From NCBI RefSeq assembly GCF_003984645.1, contig NZ_RWKI01000016.1, positions 46,621-110,620 of the forward strand: a stretch of 64,000 bases of DNA. The letters run 5' to 3'. Both the position numbers and the translations under genes were made by a program. Below the pieces are notes generated by a model. That model saw only the letters and a list, made by a program, of their open reading frames with translations, was not told the DNA's origin and searched no databases. The DNA comes from Variovorax sp. MHTC-1. GTDB lineage: Bacteria > Pseudomonadota > Gammaproteobacteria > Burkholderiales > Burkholderiaceae_C. Below, piece by piece: positions 42,336 through 50,772 of this stretch (within the stretch, counting starts at the first letter, position 1; each line of letters opens with the position of its first letter).

Positions 42336-42916
42336 GGCGCGTCGGCGGGTAGCGTGCCCACCATCGTCAACGCGCCCTGTCGGACTCGCACGACCACCCC
42401 TTCACCGGACGCCGGAGCGATGCCCGCCAGCGCGCTGACGTTGAACTGGTGCGTGGTCACCGCGAGCACGCCTGGCCCGCGCCAGCGCAAGAGCCGCGCC
42501 AGTGCGCGCTCAGTCTGCTCGCGCTCGGTGGAGCGATCGAGGAAGAAGGCGTTGAACGCACTGTCGGCCTGTGCCCGGACCGCCGGGAAGGCCAAGGCCG
42601 CGGTCTCCCGCGCGCGGCACCATTCGGAAGTGACGACGGCCGACACGACGATGCCGCGCTCGCGGAATCGCTCGCCGATGCGCCGTGCTTGACGACGACC
42701 GGTGTCATCGAGGTTGCGCTGGGTTTTGCAATCGTCCAGGCGCATTCCCGGCGGGTCTCCGATTCCCGGCGCCTGGGCATGCCGGAACAGAACGATGTCG
42801 CCATCGCGCAGCGCACCCCACACTGGATCGGCCTGGGCAGGGGCCATCGCGCAGCGCAGCATGACCGCGATGGTCAGCAACACGCGCGCCGCCAGGAAAC
42901 CTCGCGCGCCGATCAA
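42332..42916 (-). CDS. Exported histidine phosphatase superfamily protein
   Basis: 194 aa from TTG 42916, which overlaps the preceding stop (TTGA) and has GGGAGG seven bases upstream; no ATG is available. Signal-peptide-like start (LLTIAVMLRCAMAPAQA). DIVLFRHAQAPG has the catalytic RH pair, SEWCRARETA a second Arg, and VTTHQFNVSALAG the second His. Similar to small periplasmic histidine phosphatases (Ais-like). The substrate is unknown. Last certain gene of the molybdoenzyme operon. Confidence 0.8.
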   Translation of the reverse strand: MIGARGFLAARVLLTIAVMLRCAMAPAQADPVWGALRDGDIVLFRHAQAPGIGDPPGMRLDDCKTQRNLDDTGRRQARRIGERFRERGIVVSAVVTSEWCRARETAALAFPAVRAQADSAFNAFFLDRSTEREQTERALARLLRWRGPGVLAVTTHQFNVSALAGIAPASGEGVVVRVRQGALTMVGTLPADAP

Positions 42917-43704
42917 CGCGGCCTCCCACGATCGCGTGCGCAGCGAAAGCCGATGTATACGGCCGCGGTGCCTCCAGGCTTGCGTTGCACGTGGTCGGCG
43001 CGCATCTGTGCCGCACCGTACCACCACGACCCGCCCCGCATCGCGCGTTCGGTATCGGGACCGCCCTCGTTGGCCTCGCCGATCCACTCCCAGGCATTGC
43101 CGCCCATGTCGTGCAGCCCGTTCACACCCGCAGGCGTGGATGAGACGCGCGCATGGCCGTGACCGCGCGCCAGCGCGGCACCGTTGCGGACGGCGCGGCG
43201 CTGTGCCTCGGCGCCGCAATCGTCGAGGCACTGCGCTCCAGCCGGGCTGTCACCGGCGGGATAGGCGTAGCGGCGCCCGCTGACGAACGGGGTCGGCGGG
43301 TTCGCCCGTGTTTCGGTGTAGGCTGCCAGCACCCATTCGCCGTCGGTGGGCAGCCGGCCTCCTGCCCAGCGGCAGAACGACTGCGCCTCGTCGTAGCTCA
43401 GGTGCACCGCCGGTTCGTCGGCGGCGGCAGCCGAGCTGCCGCCAAAGGGATTGCGCCAGGTCCAGCCCCGCTTGTGGACCCAGCCGGTCTCGTAGACCGT
43501 TCCGCCACCGGCGCGTTCAGCCTCGGTGACGCGGCCGGTGGCGTCGGCGAAACGTCGAAACTGGCCGATCGTCGTCTCGGTGCGTGCGATCTCGAACGAG
43601 TCGACCGGCATCCAGTCGATGTCTTCGCCGGCAGCCATGGCGCGTCCAGCGGCCAGCGCCACCAATGCGGCGAGGCCAGCAATGGCGGCGCGCTGCGCGC
43701 TCAT
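42913..43704 (-). CDS. SUMF1/formylglycine-generating-like protein without the catalytic cysteines
   Basis: 263 aa with a signal peptide (AAIAGLAALVALAAGRAMA). The SUMF1 fold is clear: ARTETTIGQFRRF, VHLSYDEAQSFCRWAGGRLP then TDGEWVLAAY, NGLHDMGGNAWEWIGE and ERAMRGGSWWYG. True formylglycine-generating enzymes have two copper-binding cysteines right after GGSW (GGSWLCxxxYC); here the text is GGSWWYGAAQMRADHV, with none. It is therefore unlikely to make formylglycine, and no sulfatase is nearby. ATGA overlaps join it to the molybdopterin subunit before it and TTGA to the phosphatase after it. Confidence 0.82.
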   Translation of the reverse strand: MSAQRAAIAGLAALVALAAGRAMAAGEDIDWMPVDSFEIARTETTIGQFRRFADATGRVTEAERAGGGTVYETGWVHKRGWTWRNPFGGSSAAAADEPAVHLSYDEAQSFCRWAGGRLPTDGEWVLAAYTETRANPPTPFVSGRRYAYPAGDSPAGAQCLDDCGAEAQRRAVRNGAALARGHGHARVSSTPAGVNGLHDMGGNAWEWIGEANEGGPDTERAMRGGSWWYGAAQMRADHVQRKPGGTAAVYIGFRCARDRGRPR

Positions 43705-45932
43705 GCGAAATGAAAGGGGAGCGAGCGCTGGCGCTCGCCCGTCAGCCGCGCCACCGCATTGGCCAGTGCGGGCGCCAGTGGCGGCAGTGCCGGCTCACCC
43801 ATGCCCGTGGGCGGGTCCTGGCTGGGCACGATGTGCACGTCCATGCGCGGCGCGTCGGGCATGCGCGGCACCGTGTACTGATGGAAGTTTCCTTGCTCGA
43901 CGACGCCGTCCTTCAGCGTGATCGCGTGGCCGGGCATCGTCGTGGCGAGCGCCATCATGACGCTGCCCTGGACCTGCGCCTCGACCGTGCGCGGATTGAC
44001 GCAGAAGTTGCAGTGCACGCCGGCCGTCACGCGCACGAGCACCAGCCGTCTTTCGGCGCCCTTCCCTTCCATGCGCGCCTCGACCACGTAGGCCACCACG
44101 GAGTCGAAGCTCTCGTGCACGGCGACGCCCCAGGCGTGCCCTGCCGGCAGGGTGCGGCGCCCATAGCCGCTCTTGTCCACGGCCAGCTGCAGCGCCGCCC
44201 GGTGACGCGACGCCTTCGGATGCCCGTCCATCAGCTTCAACCGATACGCCACCGGGTCCTGCTTCGTCGCCACCGCGACCTCGTCGATCAGCGTCTCCAT
44301 CGCGTAGGCGGTGTGGGTCGAACCCACCGAACGCCACCAGAGCACCGGCACGTTGAGCTGCGGGTGGTGCACCGAGAGTTGCATCGGCACCCGGTAAGGC
44401 TCTCGCATGCCTTCGGTACTGAGCGCGTCGACACCATCCTTCACGACATAGGCCTCGAAGGGCGTGCCGCTGCCGATGCTCTGGCTGACGATGCGGTGGT
44501 CCCAGGCCAGGATGCGGCCATCGTCGTCGAAACCGATCTCGGCACGGTGCAGCGTGAACGGCCGGTACCACCCGGCACGCATGTCGTCTTCGCGGCTCCA
44601 CACTACCTTCACCGGCGCCGCCTGTCCCTTCTTTGCCAGCGCCACCGCGACGGCTGTGGCCTCGCGCACATACTCGGCCGTCGGCGCACCACGCCGCCCG
44701 AAGCCGCCGCCGCCCATCTGCACGACGATGTCCACCTTCTCCGCCGGCAGCCCGGTGAGCCGCGCCGCAGCGGCGGCGTCGATGCCCGGCATCTGAGAGG
44801 CGGTGTGGATCGTGCAGCGGTCCGCGCGCAGGTCGACCGTGCAGGCCAGGGGCTCCATCTGCGCGTGATTCAAGTATGGAAACACAAGCTCGGCGACGAG
44901 CTTGCGCGGCGCCTTGGCGAGCGGCGTCAGGTCGGCGCGCAAGTGCGGCTGCGGCGCCGGCTTGCCCGGGCTGGCTGCGAGCGTGCGGAACTGCTCGAGC
45001 AGCCGGCCGCTGTCGACCTTGTCAACGGTCGCGGTGTCCCATTCGACCTGCAGGGCGTTGCGTCCCTGCTGTGCCGCCCAGTAGCCGCTGGCGATAACCG
45101 CGACGCCCTCGCCGCGGTCCAGCGGCACGCGCAGCACAGCCTTCACGCCGGGCACCTGCCTCGCGGCGGTGTCGTCGACCTTGAGCGGCTTGCCGCCGAA
45201 CACCGGCGGGCGCAGCACCACGGCGGTCAGCATGCCGGGGAGCTGCACGTCCATGCCATAAGCCTGGCGGCCGCTGCTTTTTGCCGCAGCCGCTTTCAGC
45301 CCGGTGGGCTTTCCAAGCAGCGTGAAACGGGCCGGGTCCTTCAACGTCACCTCCGGCGGCACCGGATGCTGCATCGCAGCCGCGAACAGTTCGCCGTAAC
45401 CGGCACGGCGCCCGCCACCGCTGACCACGCCATTGGCGGCGGTCAGCGAAGACACCGGAACTTTCCATGCCTGTGCAGCTGCGGCGAGCAGCATCGCGCG
45501 CGTCCGTGCGCCCAGCTCGCGATACTGGCTAAAGCTGTTCTTCACGGCGTTGGAGCCGCCGGTGAGGTGCATGCCGGCCACGGGGTCGACGAATGCCGGC
45601 GACTGATTGCCGAAGCCGGTGCGCACGCGGCTCCAGTCGCCGTCGAGCTCCTCGCAGCAAATCATCGCGAGGGATGTTTCGACACCCTGGCCCATGTCCA
45701 GCCGGTTGCACAGGATCGTGGTCGTCCCGTCGGCCGCGATGGACAGGAACGCGGCGGGCATCTGGTGCGGCTTCAGCCCATCGCCCTGACCATTCCCGTT
45801 CGCCCGAACGGACGGGAGCAATGCGACCCCGAGCACACCCCCCACGCTGAGGGTGGCAAAGGCGCGCCGCGTGACCGCGACGTGGTGGTTGTGCGTCTCG
45901 CTGGACAGCTGCGTCAGGCGGTTGAGGATCAC
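43701..45932 (-). CDS. Molybdopterin-binding subunit of an IorB-type aldehyde/N-heterocycle oxidoreductase
   Basis: 743 aa from GTG 45932 with AAAGGAAG upstream; no ATG fits. A twin-arginine-like signal (VTRRAFATLSVGGVLGVALL) suggests export of the folded complex. Xanthine-oxidase-type blocks: LDMGQGVETSLAMI, QMGGGGFGRRGAPTAEYVRE, HCNFCVNPRTVEAQVQGSVM and the active-site glutamate in TGMGEPALPPLAPA. It binds the Mo cofactor and oxidises aldehydes or N-heterocycles. Partner of the 2Fe-2S subunit 11 bp upstream. There is no FAD subunit or cytochrome gene here, as in IorAB, where electrons leave via an external carrier. Confidence 0.87.
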   Translation of the reverse strand: MILNRLTQLSSETHNHHVAVTRRAFATLSVGGVLGVALLPSVRANGNGQGDGLKPHQMPAAFLSIAADGTTTILCNRLDMGQGVETSLAMICCEELDGDWSRVRTGFGNQSPAFVDPVAGMHLTGGSNAVKNSFSQYRELGARTRAMLLAAAAQAWKVPVSSLTAANGVVSGGGRRAGYGELFAAAMQHPVPPEVTLKDPARFTLLGKPTGLKAAAAKSSGRQAYGMDVQLPGMLTAVVLRPPVFGGKPLKVDDTAARQVPGVKAVLRVPLDRGEGVAVIASGYWAAQQGRNALQVEWDTATVDKVDSGRLLEQFRTLAASPGKPAPQPHLRADLTPLAKAPRKLVAELVFPYLNHAQMEPLACTVDLRADRCTIHTASQMPGIDAAAAARLTGLPAEKVDIVVQMGGGGFGRRGAPTAEYVREATAVAVALAKKGQAAPVKVVWSREDDMRAGWYRPFTLHRAEIGFDDDGRILAWDHRIVSQSIGSGTPFEAYVVKDGVDALSTEGMREPYRVPMQLSVHHPQLNVPVLWWRSVGSTHTAYAMETLIDEVAVATKQDPVAYRLKLMDGHPKASRHRAALQLAVDKSGYGRRTLPAGHAWGVAVHESFDSVVAYVVEARMEGKGAERRLVLVRVTAGVHCNFCVNPRTVEAQVQGSVMMALATTMPGHAITLKDGVVEQGNFHQYTVPRMPDAPRMDVHIVPSQDPPTGMGEPALPPLAPALANAVARLTGERQRSLPFHFA

Positions 45933-45943
45933 AGCGCTTCCTT

Positions 45944-46402
45944 TCAGGCCAGCGCCTTGGCGGCGTCGTGGATCGCAGCGCGGATGCGCGGGTAGGTGCC
46001 GCAGCGGCAGATGTTGCCAGCCATGGCCTCGTCGATCTGCGCGTCGGTCGGCTTCTTGACCCGCTGCAGCAGGGCCGTGGCACCCATCACCTGGCCGCTC
46101 TGGCAATAGCCGCACTGCGCCACGTCGTGGCGCACCCAGGCCGCCTGCACGGCCGCGCCGACTTTGTCGCGCGCCGCGGCTTCGATCGTCGTCACCCGCT
46201 TGCCGGCCACGGCGGCGAGCGGCGTAACGCAGCTGCGCACCGCCTGCCGGTCCAGGTGCACGGTGCAGGCGCCGCACTGTGCGAGGCCGCAGCCGAACTT
46301 GGTGCCGGTGAGCGAGAGTTCGTCGCGCAGCACCCACAGCAGTGGCGTGGAAGGATCCGCGGCAGCCGCAATGCTGCGGCCATTGAGTTCGAAGGTTGTC
46401 AT
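45944..46402 (-). CDS. 2Fe-2S subunit of the molybdenum hydroxylase (IorA-type)
   Basis: 152 aa. The N-terminal plant-type cluster site is KFGCGLAQCGACTVHLD with the later VRSC; the C-terminal cluster is CGYCQSGQVMG and NICRCGTYPRI. Carries electrons from the Mo centre. No signal peptide of its own, so it would be co-exported with the large subunit. Starts 44 bp after the NTF2-like gene. Confidence 0.92.
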   Translation of the reverse strand: MTTFELNGRSIAAAADPSTPLLWVLRDELSLTGTKFGCGLAQCGACTVHLDRQAVRSCVTPLAAVAGKRVTTIEAAARDKVGAAVQAAWVRHDVAQCGYCQSGQVMGATALLQRVKKPTDAQIDEAMAGNICRCGTYPRIRAAIHDAAKALA

Positions 46403-46446
46403 GGTGGGGAAGGGTCGAGAGAAATTCGGTGCGTGCGGCGGTCGAC

Positions 46447-46998
46447 TCAGCGCGACGACAGATCAGGCGACTCGCCCCTGAGCGCCGGGTCCCAGTGTTC
46501 GTCGGCCTTGCCGTCCCGGATGCGCCAGGTGTCGTACCACGTGGTCGTGTATGTGCGATTCGGGTCGCCGCGATCGCGCACGACGCGCCTGTACATCACG
46601 GTCACGAGATCGCCTTCGGCCAGCACGGCGACGATCGGCGTCTTGATGCGGGCGGGAATCGGGCGCGGCCGCACCTTGAGGACGCTGACGAAGTAGTGCA
46701 CGACCGCTGCGCGCCCGGACGCTGCGTTGGGGTTGTGCTGGACATAGCGCTCGGTCAGGTACTCGTCCGCACGCTGCCATTGGCCGGCCTCGAGCAGGTC
46801 GCGAATGATCCGGTAGGCCACCTGCTTGTTGGCATGCAGCTTCGGATCGGAGCTCGCGAACAGGCTCTCTGCGTCTGCAGCGCCCGTGACTGCCTCCTGT
46901 GCGTGGGCGGCCGGTACCAGATTCAAGGCGGTGAGAAAGGCGGCTGCCGCCGCAACGCGGGCGCGCATCAAGAGGTTTGGAGATTCAAATGACGGCAT
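46447..46998 (-). CDS. Secreted NTF2/SnoaL-like protein
   Basis: 183 aa. Signal peptide (RVAAAAAFLTALNLVPAAHA), then a SnoaL-like cone fold: NKQVAYRIIRDLLEAGQWQR, YLTERYVQHNPNAASGRAAV, TYTTTWYDTWRIRDGKADEH. The YVQHNP motif is typical of the nuclear-transport-factor-2-like family found in the periplasm. It heads the molybdoenzyme operon and is divergent from the HxlR regulator. May bind or isomerise the substrate; not proven. Confidence 0.82.
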   Translation of the reverse strand: MPSFESPNLLMRARVAAAAAFLTALNLVPAAHAQEAVTGAADAESLFASSDPKLHANKQVAYRIIRDLLEAGQWQRADEYLTERYVQHNPNAASGRAAVVHYFVSVLKVRPRPIPARIKTPIVAVLAEGDLVTVMYRRVVRDRGDPNRTYTTTWYDTWRIRDGKADEHWDPALRGESPDLSSR

Positions 46999-47082
46999 CG
47001 CTCGCTTCGTGGCAAGGGGGTCTACGGGAGTCGAGGTCTATAGTAGAGACCTGCCCGTACCTTGAGAAGGAGTTACCCGCTC

Positions 47083-47487
47083 GTGTCCAGGACACTCGAA
47101 AGTAACCACTGCGAAGTGCCCGCCGTGCTGCCCTGCCCGCCCGGCGTGGACCCCTGTCCGGTGCGCGACGTGATGGATCACGTCGGCACCAAGTGGACGG
47201 CGTTGCTGCTTCTCACGCTCTATGCGGGTACGCAACGCTTCAATCAGCTGCACCGTGCGGTGCCCGACATCTCCAAGCGCATGCTCACGCAGACACTGCG
47301 CGACCTGGAACGGGATGGCTTGGTGCGCCGCACTGTCCTTCCCACCAAGCCGCCGAGCGTCGAATACGATCTGACGGTGCTAGGGCAGTCGATCATGGAG
47401 CCGCTCAGAGGCCTTGTCGACTGGGCCGCGCGGCACCACGCGGAGATCGTCATGGCACGGCGGGTGTTCGACACCGCACTGCGCTGA
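47083..47487 (+). CDS. HxlR-family transcriptional regulator
   Basis: 134 aa from GTG 47083, with AAGGAG eight bases upstream; a TTG at 47062 would read through that ribosome site. Core: CPVRDVMDHVGTKWTALLLL, SKRMLTQTLRDLERDGLVRR, SVEYDLTVLGQSIMEPL, the winged helix of the HxlR/MarR-like group, with a conserved Cys before PVRDV that often senses aldehydes or quinones. Divergent from the NTF2-molybdoenzyme operon, 84 bp away, which it probably controls. Confidence 0.86.
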   Translation: MSRTLESNHCEVPAVLPCPPGVDPCPVRDVMDHVGTKWTALLLLTLYAGTQRFNQLHRAVPDISKRMLTQTLRDLERDGLVRRTVLPTKPPSVEYDLTVLGQSIMEPLRGLVDWAARHHAEIVMARRVFDTALR

Positions 47488-47535
47488 CGGTCGACTGACT
47501 GCTGGTCAGAGCGGCCCCTTTGAAAGACGCGGGGA

Positions 47536-47637
47536 GAGCGGCTGATCGCTCATGCGGGTCGACTGCTCGACACCAGCGCGCCCGTCGTCCTGGTCGGCGA
47601 TTTCAACGTGCTTCCGACAACGCCGACATTTTTGCAG
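47536..47637 (+). pseudogene. Exonuclease III-like fragment
   Basis: The frame ERLIAHAGRLLDTSAPVVLV, then GDFNVLPTTPTFLQ, matches the GDFN core of exodeoxyribonuclease III-type phosphodiesterases (LIAHA..LL....PVVLxGDFNVxPT). Only about 34 residues survive. First of three remnants between 47488 and 48452. Confidence 0.6.
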
Positions 47638-47784
47638 CTGGTGCCTTTTGCAGTTCGAGGCGGCACTGCAACCTGAAGGGTGAAGCCTCTTCTTGAGCAC
47701 ATCGATGAGGCGGAATGCCCGCAACGCAGCGAAGGCCGTCTTTGCCGGCAGAATCTTGATCTTCATCAATCGCGCCCGAGAGCA

Positions 47785-48026
47785 ATGCAAAGCTTCCCAA
47801 TGAACGGCGATCGGCTTTCGCACGGCCTGTGGGAGGCCTCCGCGCCGCTGCCGCCGAAGACGCAAGCGCTGGCGGAGCGGATAGCGGTCGAAGTCGCGAT
47901 CATCGGCGCAGGGTATACCGGATCATCGGCAGCACTTCACCTCGCGAGGGCGGCGCAAGCGCCGCGGTGCTGGAGACGTCCGACATCGGCTTTGGCGCCT
48001 CCGGCAGGAACGCGGTCGTCATTTCT
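47785..48026 (+). pseudogene. FAD-dependent oxidoreductase N-terminal fragment, frameshifted
   Basis: ATG 47785 (or 47800) opens a DAO-type N-terminus: GLWEASAPLPPKTQALAERI then VEVAIIGAGYTGSSAALHLA. At about 47950 the reading shifts by one base to GGASAAVLETSDIGFGASGR. Homology ends near 48026, where a decayed gene on the opposite strand abuts. A truncated and frameshifted copy of an OrdL-like gene, not close to the two intact ones at 9-12.6 kb. Confidence 0.68.
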
Positions 48027-48429
48027 TGCCTCGCCAGATGGTGTCTAGTGCTTGGTGGCGACCGACGATTCCGCACGTTCTTCGGATGCGCTTTTCGCGG
48101 AAGGCCCGCGCGCGCTGCATGGCCGCATCGCGCTGGTCTTCGTAGTAGGCGCCGGTCGAGATCGGGCGGTGCGTGGCGTGCGCCTCCGCCGCCACGTCGG
48201 TGGGCTGCAACTGATGCGTCCACAGGCCGTCGGCTTCGCCGGCGCCCGCGGGGCCAGGCCTCGGGCCGAGGTAGGGACGGATGGCGGCGGTCTGCCCGAC
48301 GACGATGTCGCCGTCGATCAGGAACGGTGGCGCGAAGGACGGGCGGATGATCTCCGGATCATCGAGCCGGTCGCTCAGCGCGGATTCGCCGCCGCCCTTC
48401 TTCTCGGGCAGCCGCGCCACATCGAGTCC
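48019..48429 (-). pseudogene. Glutathione S-transferase fragment
   Basis: On the minus strand: VARLPEKKGGGESALSDRLD, DPEIIRPSFAPPFLIDGDIV then VGQTAAIRPYLGPRP, and later YYEDQRDAAMQRARAFREKR. This is the thioredoxin-like domain and the start of the helical domain of a GST. The first 20 or so residues and most of the C-terminal domain are lost, and small indels are visible (LQPTDVAAEA). It ends with a stop at 48019-48021 in unrelated sequence. Confidence 0.65.
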
Positions 48430-48452
48430 GCGCGACCCTGCAACCGGCTGGT

Positions 48453-49085
48453 TCAGATCCCCTCGGCGAGCTCGGCGGCTCTGCGTTTGGCCTCCGCTCT
48501 TGCGCCGGCATCGACTTCCGGCCCCATCAGCGTCTTTTCGACGACGACGGAGCGCACTTCGCGCACGCCGATGAAGCGCAGCCAAGTCTCGATGTAGGGC
48601 AGCTGAAAGTCGAGCGCGTGCGCGGAGCCGTCTTTCCCCAGCGGGTAGTCCAGCCCCCTTGCGCACACCACCGTCGCCATGCGGGTCTGGAGCATGCCCG
48701 AGAGGCCAGACGCGTCGAAGCGGAACAGCACGTCCTTGTGCGACACCACGTCGATCAGGTGCTTCAGCTTGTAGGGAACACCGAAGTTCCAGAGCGGCAT
48801 CGCCAGCACGATGTGGTCCGCGGCGTGGAAGGGCGAGGCGATGCGCCGCACTTCGTCCCACGCCGTTTGCTGGGCGGCGGTGAGCGGCACGCCGTTGATG
48901 CCGGCGTACTTGGCGTCGAGCATGTCTTGCGATAGCTCGGGCAGCTCCATCGTCCAGGGGTTCAGGGTGGTTACGCGGCACTCCGGATGGAGGCGCGTCA
49001 GCTCGTCGATGAACGCCCCGGCAACTTCGATGCTGGCGGAGCGCGTCGTTCTCGGCGAGGTCTCGATGTACAGCAGTTCTTTCAT
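48453..49085 (-). CDS. azoR: FMN-dependent NADH:quinone oxidoreductase/azoreductase
   Basis: 210 aa from ATG 49085. Flavodoxin-like AzoR family: LYIETSPRTTRSASIEVAGA (phosphate loop), MPLWNFGVPYKLKHLIDVV (the family's PxxNFxxPxxLKxxxD block) and VCARGLDYPLGKDGSAHALD. It reduces quinones and azo compounds with NADH and FMN in the cytoplasm. Divergent from the LysR gene at 49189, 103 bp away, its probable regulator. Confidence 0.87.
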   Translation of the reverse strand: MKELLYIETSPRTTRSASIEVAGAFIDELTRLHPECRVTTLNPWTMELPELSQDMLDAKYAGINGVPLTAAQQTAWDEVRRIASPFHAADHIVLAMPLWNFGVPYKLKHLIDVVSHKDVLFRFDASGLSGMLQTRMATVVCARGLDYPLGKDGSAHALDFQLPYIETWLRFIGVREVRSVVVEKTLMGPEVDAGARAEAKRRAAELAEGI

Positions 49086-49188
49086 GGCGTGCGGTGAGTA
49101 GTTCAGGTCAGCCGAGGCTAGGCACCCGGAACAAAGCACACAAGCAACATAATTTGCATCTATTCAGAATCAACCGCACTGAACGGCC

Positions 49189-50085
49189 ATGCTTGACTCC
49201 CAGCTGCTGCGCGCCTTCGTCTCGGTCGCCGACCACGCCAGCGTGACGCGCGCGGCCGATGCCATGCACCTGACACAATCGGCCGTCAGTGCGCAGATCA
49301 AACGGCTGGAGGAGCAGCTAGGCTGCCGCGTCTTCGAGCGCACCACCCGATCGCTGCAACTCACGGCACAAGGCAGCGTGCTGCTGAGCTATGCGAGGAG
49401 CATCCTCAACCTGCAGCAGCAGGCGGTCTCCAGGCTCGCCGCGCCCCGCCATGCTCCGGCGACGCTGCGCCTCGGATGCTCCGAAGGGTTTCCCAGCGAA
49501 TGGCTGTTCGCCGCGCTCGCGAGCTTTCGCCAGCGCCGGCCGGACGTACACGTGGAGGTCATGTGCGGCATCAGCACGCTGCTGACCAGGCAGGTGCGGC
49601 AGCGGTCGCTGGACCTGATGGTTGGAACGGTCTGCGACGCGGGGGACGACACGGAAACACTCTGGATGGAGCCGCTGGTCTGGGCTTTTTCCGAGCGAGC
49701 ATTGCTCGATCCCGACGCGCCGGCTCCGCTCGCATTTCTTTCGGAACCCTGTCCATTTCGCGAGGCCGCACTCGCATCGTTGGCCGGTCACGACTCGAAC
49801 TGGCGGATCGTGCTGACGGCGCAGAGTTCTGGCGCACTGGCCGCAGCGGCCGCCGCGGGACTGGCCATCACCGTGCTGACGCCTTCGGGCATGCCGCCGG
49901 GCCTGCGATCCATTCCGCCCGGGACCTTCTTGCCGGCTCTGCCGCCAGCCCGCTTCGTGATCCAGCGCGGCAACAGCAATGCGGCGCCGGAGCCTCTGTC
50001 GGAATTGGTCGACGAGGTTCGAGAGGCGTGCTTTCGATGGCGCGGCATGCACGCCGGCGCGGTCGAACGTCGACAGGAGCCGTAA
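49189..50085 (+). CDS. LysR-family transcriptional regulator
   Basis: 298 aa. HTH near residues 18-37 (ASVTRAADAMHLTQSAVSAQ), then the LysR effector domain (LRLGCSEGFPSEWLFAALAS, LDLMVGTVCDAGDD, LAAAAAAGLAITVLTP). Divergent from azoR. The AT-rich stretch ATAATTTGCATCTATTCAGA shortly before the ATG is the likely promoter/operator region for both. Its effector is probably a quinone, azo compound or aromatic electrophile, by analogy. Confidence 0.88.
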   Translation: MLDSQLLRAFVSVADHASVTRAADAMHLTQSAVSAQIKRLEEQLGCRVFERTTRSLQLTAQGSVLLSYARSILNLQQQAVSRLAAPRHAPATLRLGCSEGFPSEWLFAALASFRQRRPDVHVEVMCGISTLLTRQVRQRSLDLMVGTVCDAGDDTETLWMEPLVWAFSERALLDPDAPAPLAFLSEPCPFREAALASLAGHDSNWRIVLTAQSSGALAAAAAAGLAITVLTPSGMPPGLRSIPPGTFLPALPPARFVIQRGNSNAAPEPLSELVDEVREACFRWRGMHAGAVERRQEP

Positions 50086-50172
50086 GCCGTTCGGCCCGCA
50101 TTCGATCCTCGGGCATTGTTCGCACTTGTAGAGAAACGGACAGGCACCTCGGCCGGCCGCTTCTGGCCGCAT

Positions 50173-50655
50173 TCAATCTCTCGCTCCGGGCGCACCATTT
50201 GTTGCCTGCGGACCCGTCATCTGGTCTTGAACGCGGTCATAGGCAGACTCTCCACCATTCATCGGAAGATCCTCAGAAGCTTCGTGCCAAGGCGCCTCGT
50301 CATCTATGAAGAAGTGAGCGCTTGGTGAAATGGCTATGGATTCTTGAATCACGCCCGCTGATACGCCGACAAGCTCTGGCATCCTGCTGTCATAGGAGTG
50401 AACGTGAGTGCCGCAGTAACGGCAAAAGTGCCGTTCTACGTTCGCGGTCACCTGAAACCTGCCCGTGTGCTCCTCGCCCTGAACTTGCAAGCTAGCCCGC
50501 GGAAAGCTCACCCATGTCGTATAGGCAGCGCCGCCCAGCCGTCGGCATTGACTGCAATGGCAGTTGATAACGCTCGTTGGTATTGCGGTCAGGGTGAGCC
50601 GGACGGCCCCGCAATAGCAGCCCGAGCAAGTAGCGGTTTTGCATTGGAGGTCCAT
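50173..50655 (-). CDS. GFA/CENP-V family zinc-binding protein
   Basis: 160 aa. Zinc ligands follow the GFA pattern: CSGCYCGAVRLTL, CHCSQCRRLGGAAYTTWVSF and RHFCRYCGTHV. The fold resembles glutathione-dependent formaldehyde-activating enzyme, although most family members have no proven activity. Convergent with the LysR gene and 117 bp from the end of the DUF3526 permease gene on the same strand; no operon link is evident. Start ATG 50655; an internal start would remove the first few residues. Confidence 0.85.
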   Translation of the reverse strand: MDLQCKTATCSGCYCGAVRLTLTAIPTSVINCHCSQCRRLGGAAYTTWVSFPRASLQVQGEEHTGRFQVTANVERHFCRYCGTHVHSYDSRMPELVGVSAGVIQESIAISPSAHFFIDDEAPWHEASEDLPMNGGESAYDRVQDQMTGPQATNGAPGARD

Positions 50656-50772
50656 TGGAGATCGTCACCCGGCGTCGCGCAGCTTAAGCCGATCCCACCG
50701 CTGCCTGTGGGAAGCAGCCTTCTCGCGATACGCCGGCCCTGGTGATGGCCCCCTTGACAGAGAGCGACCCTA

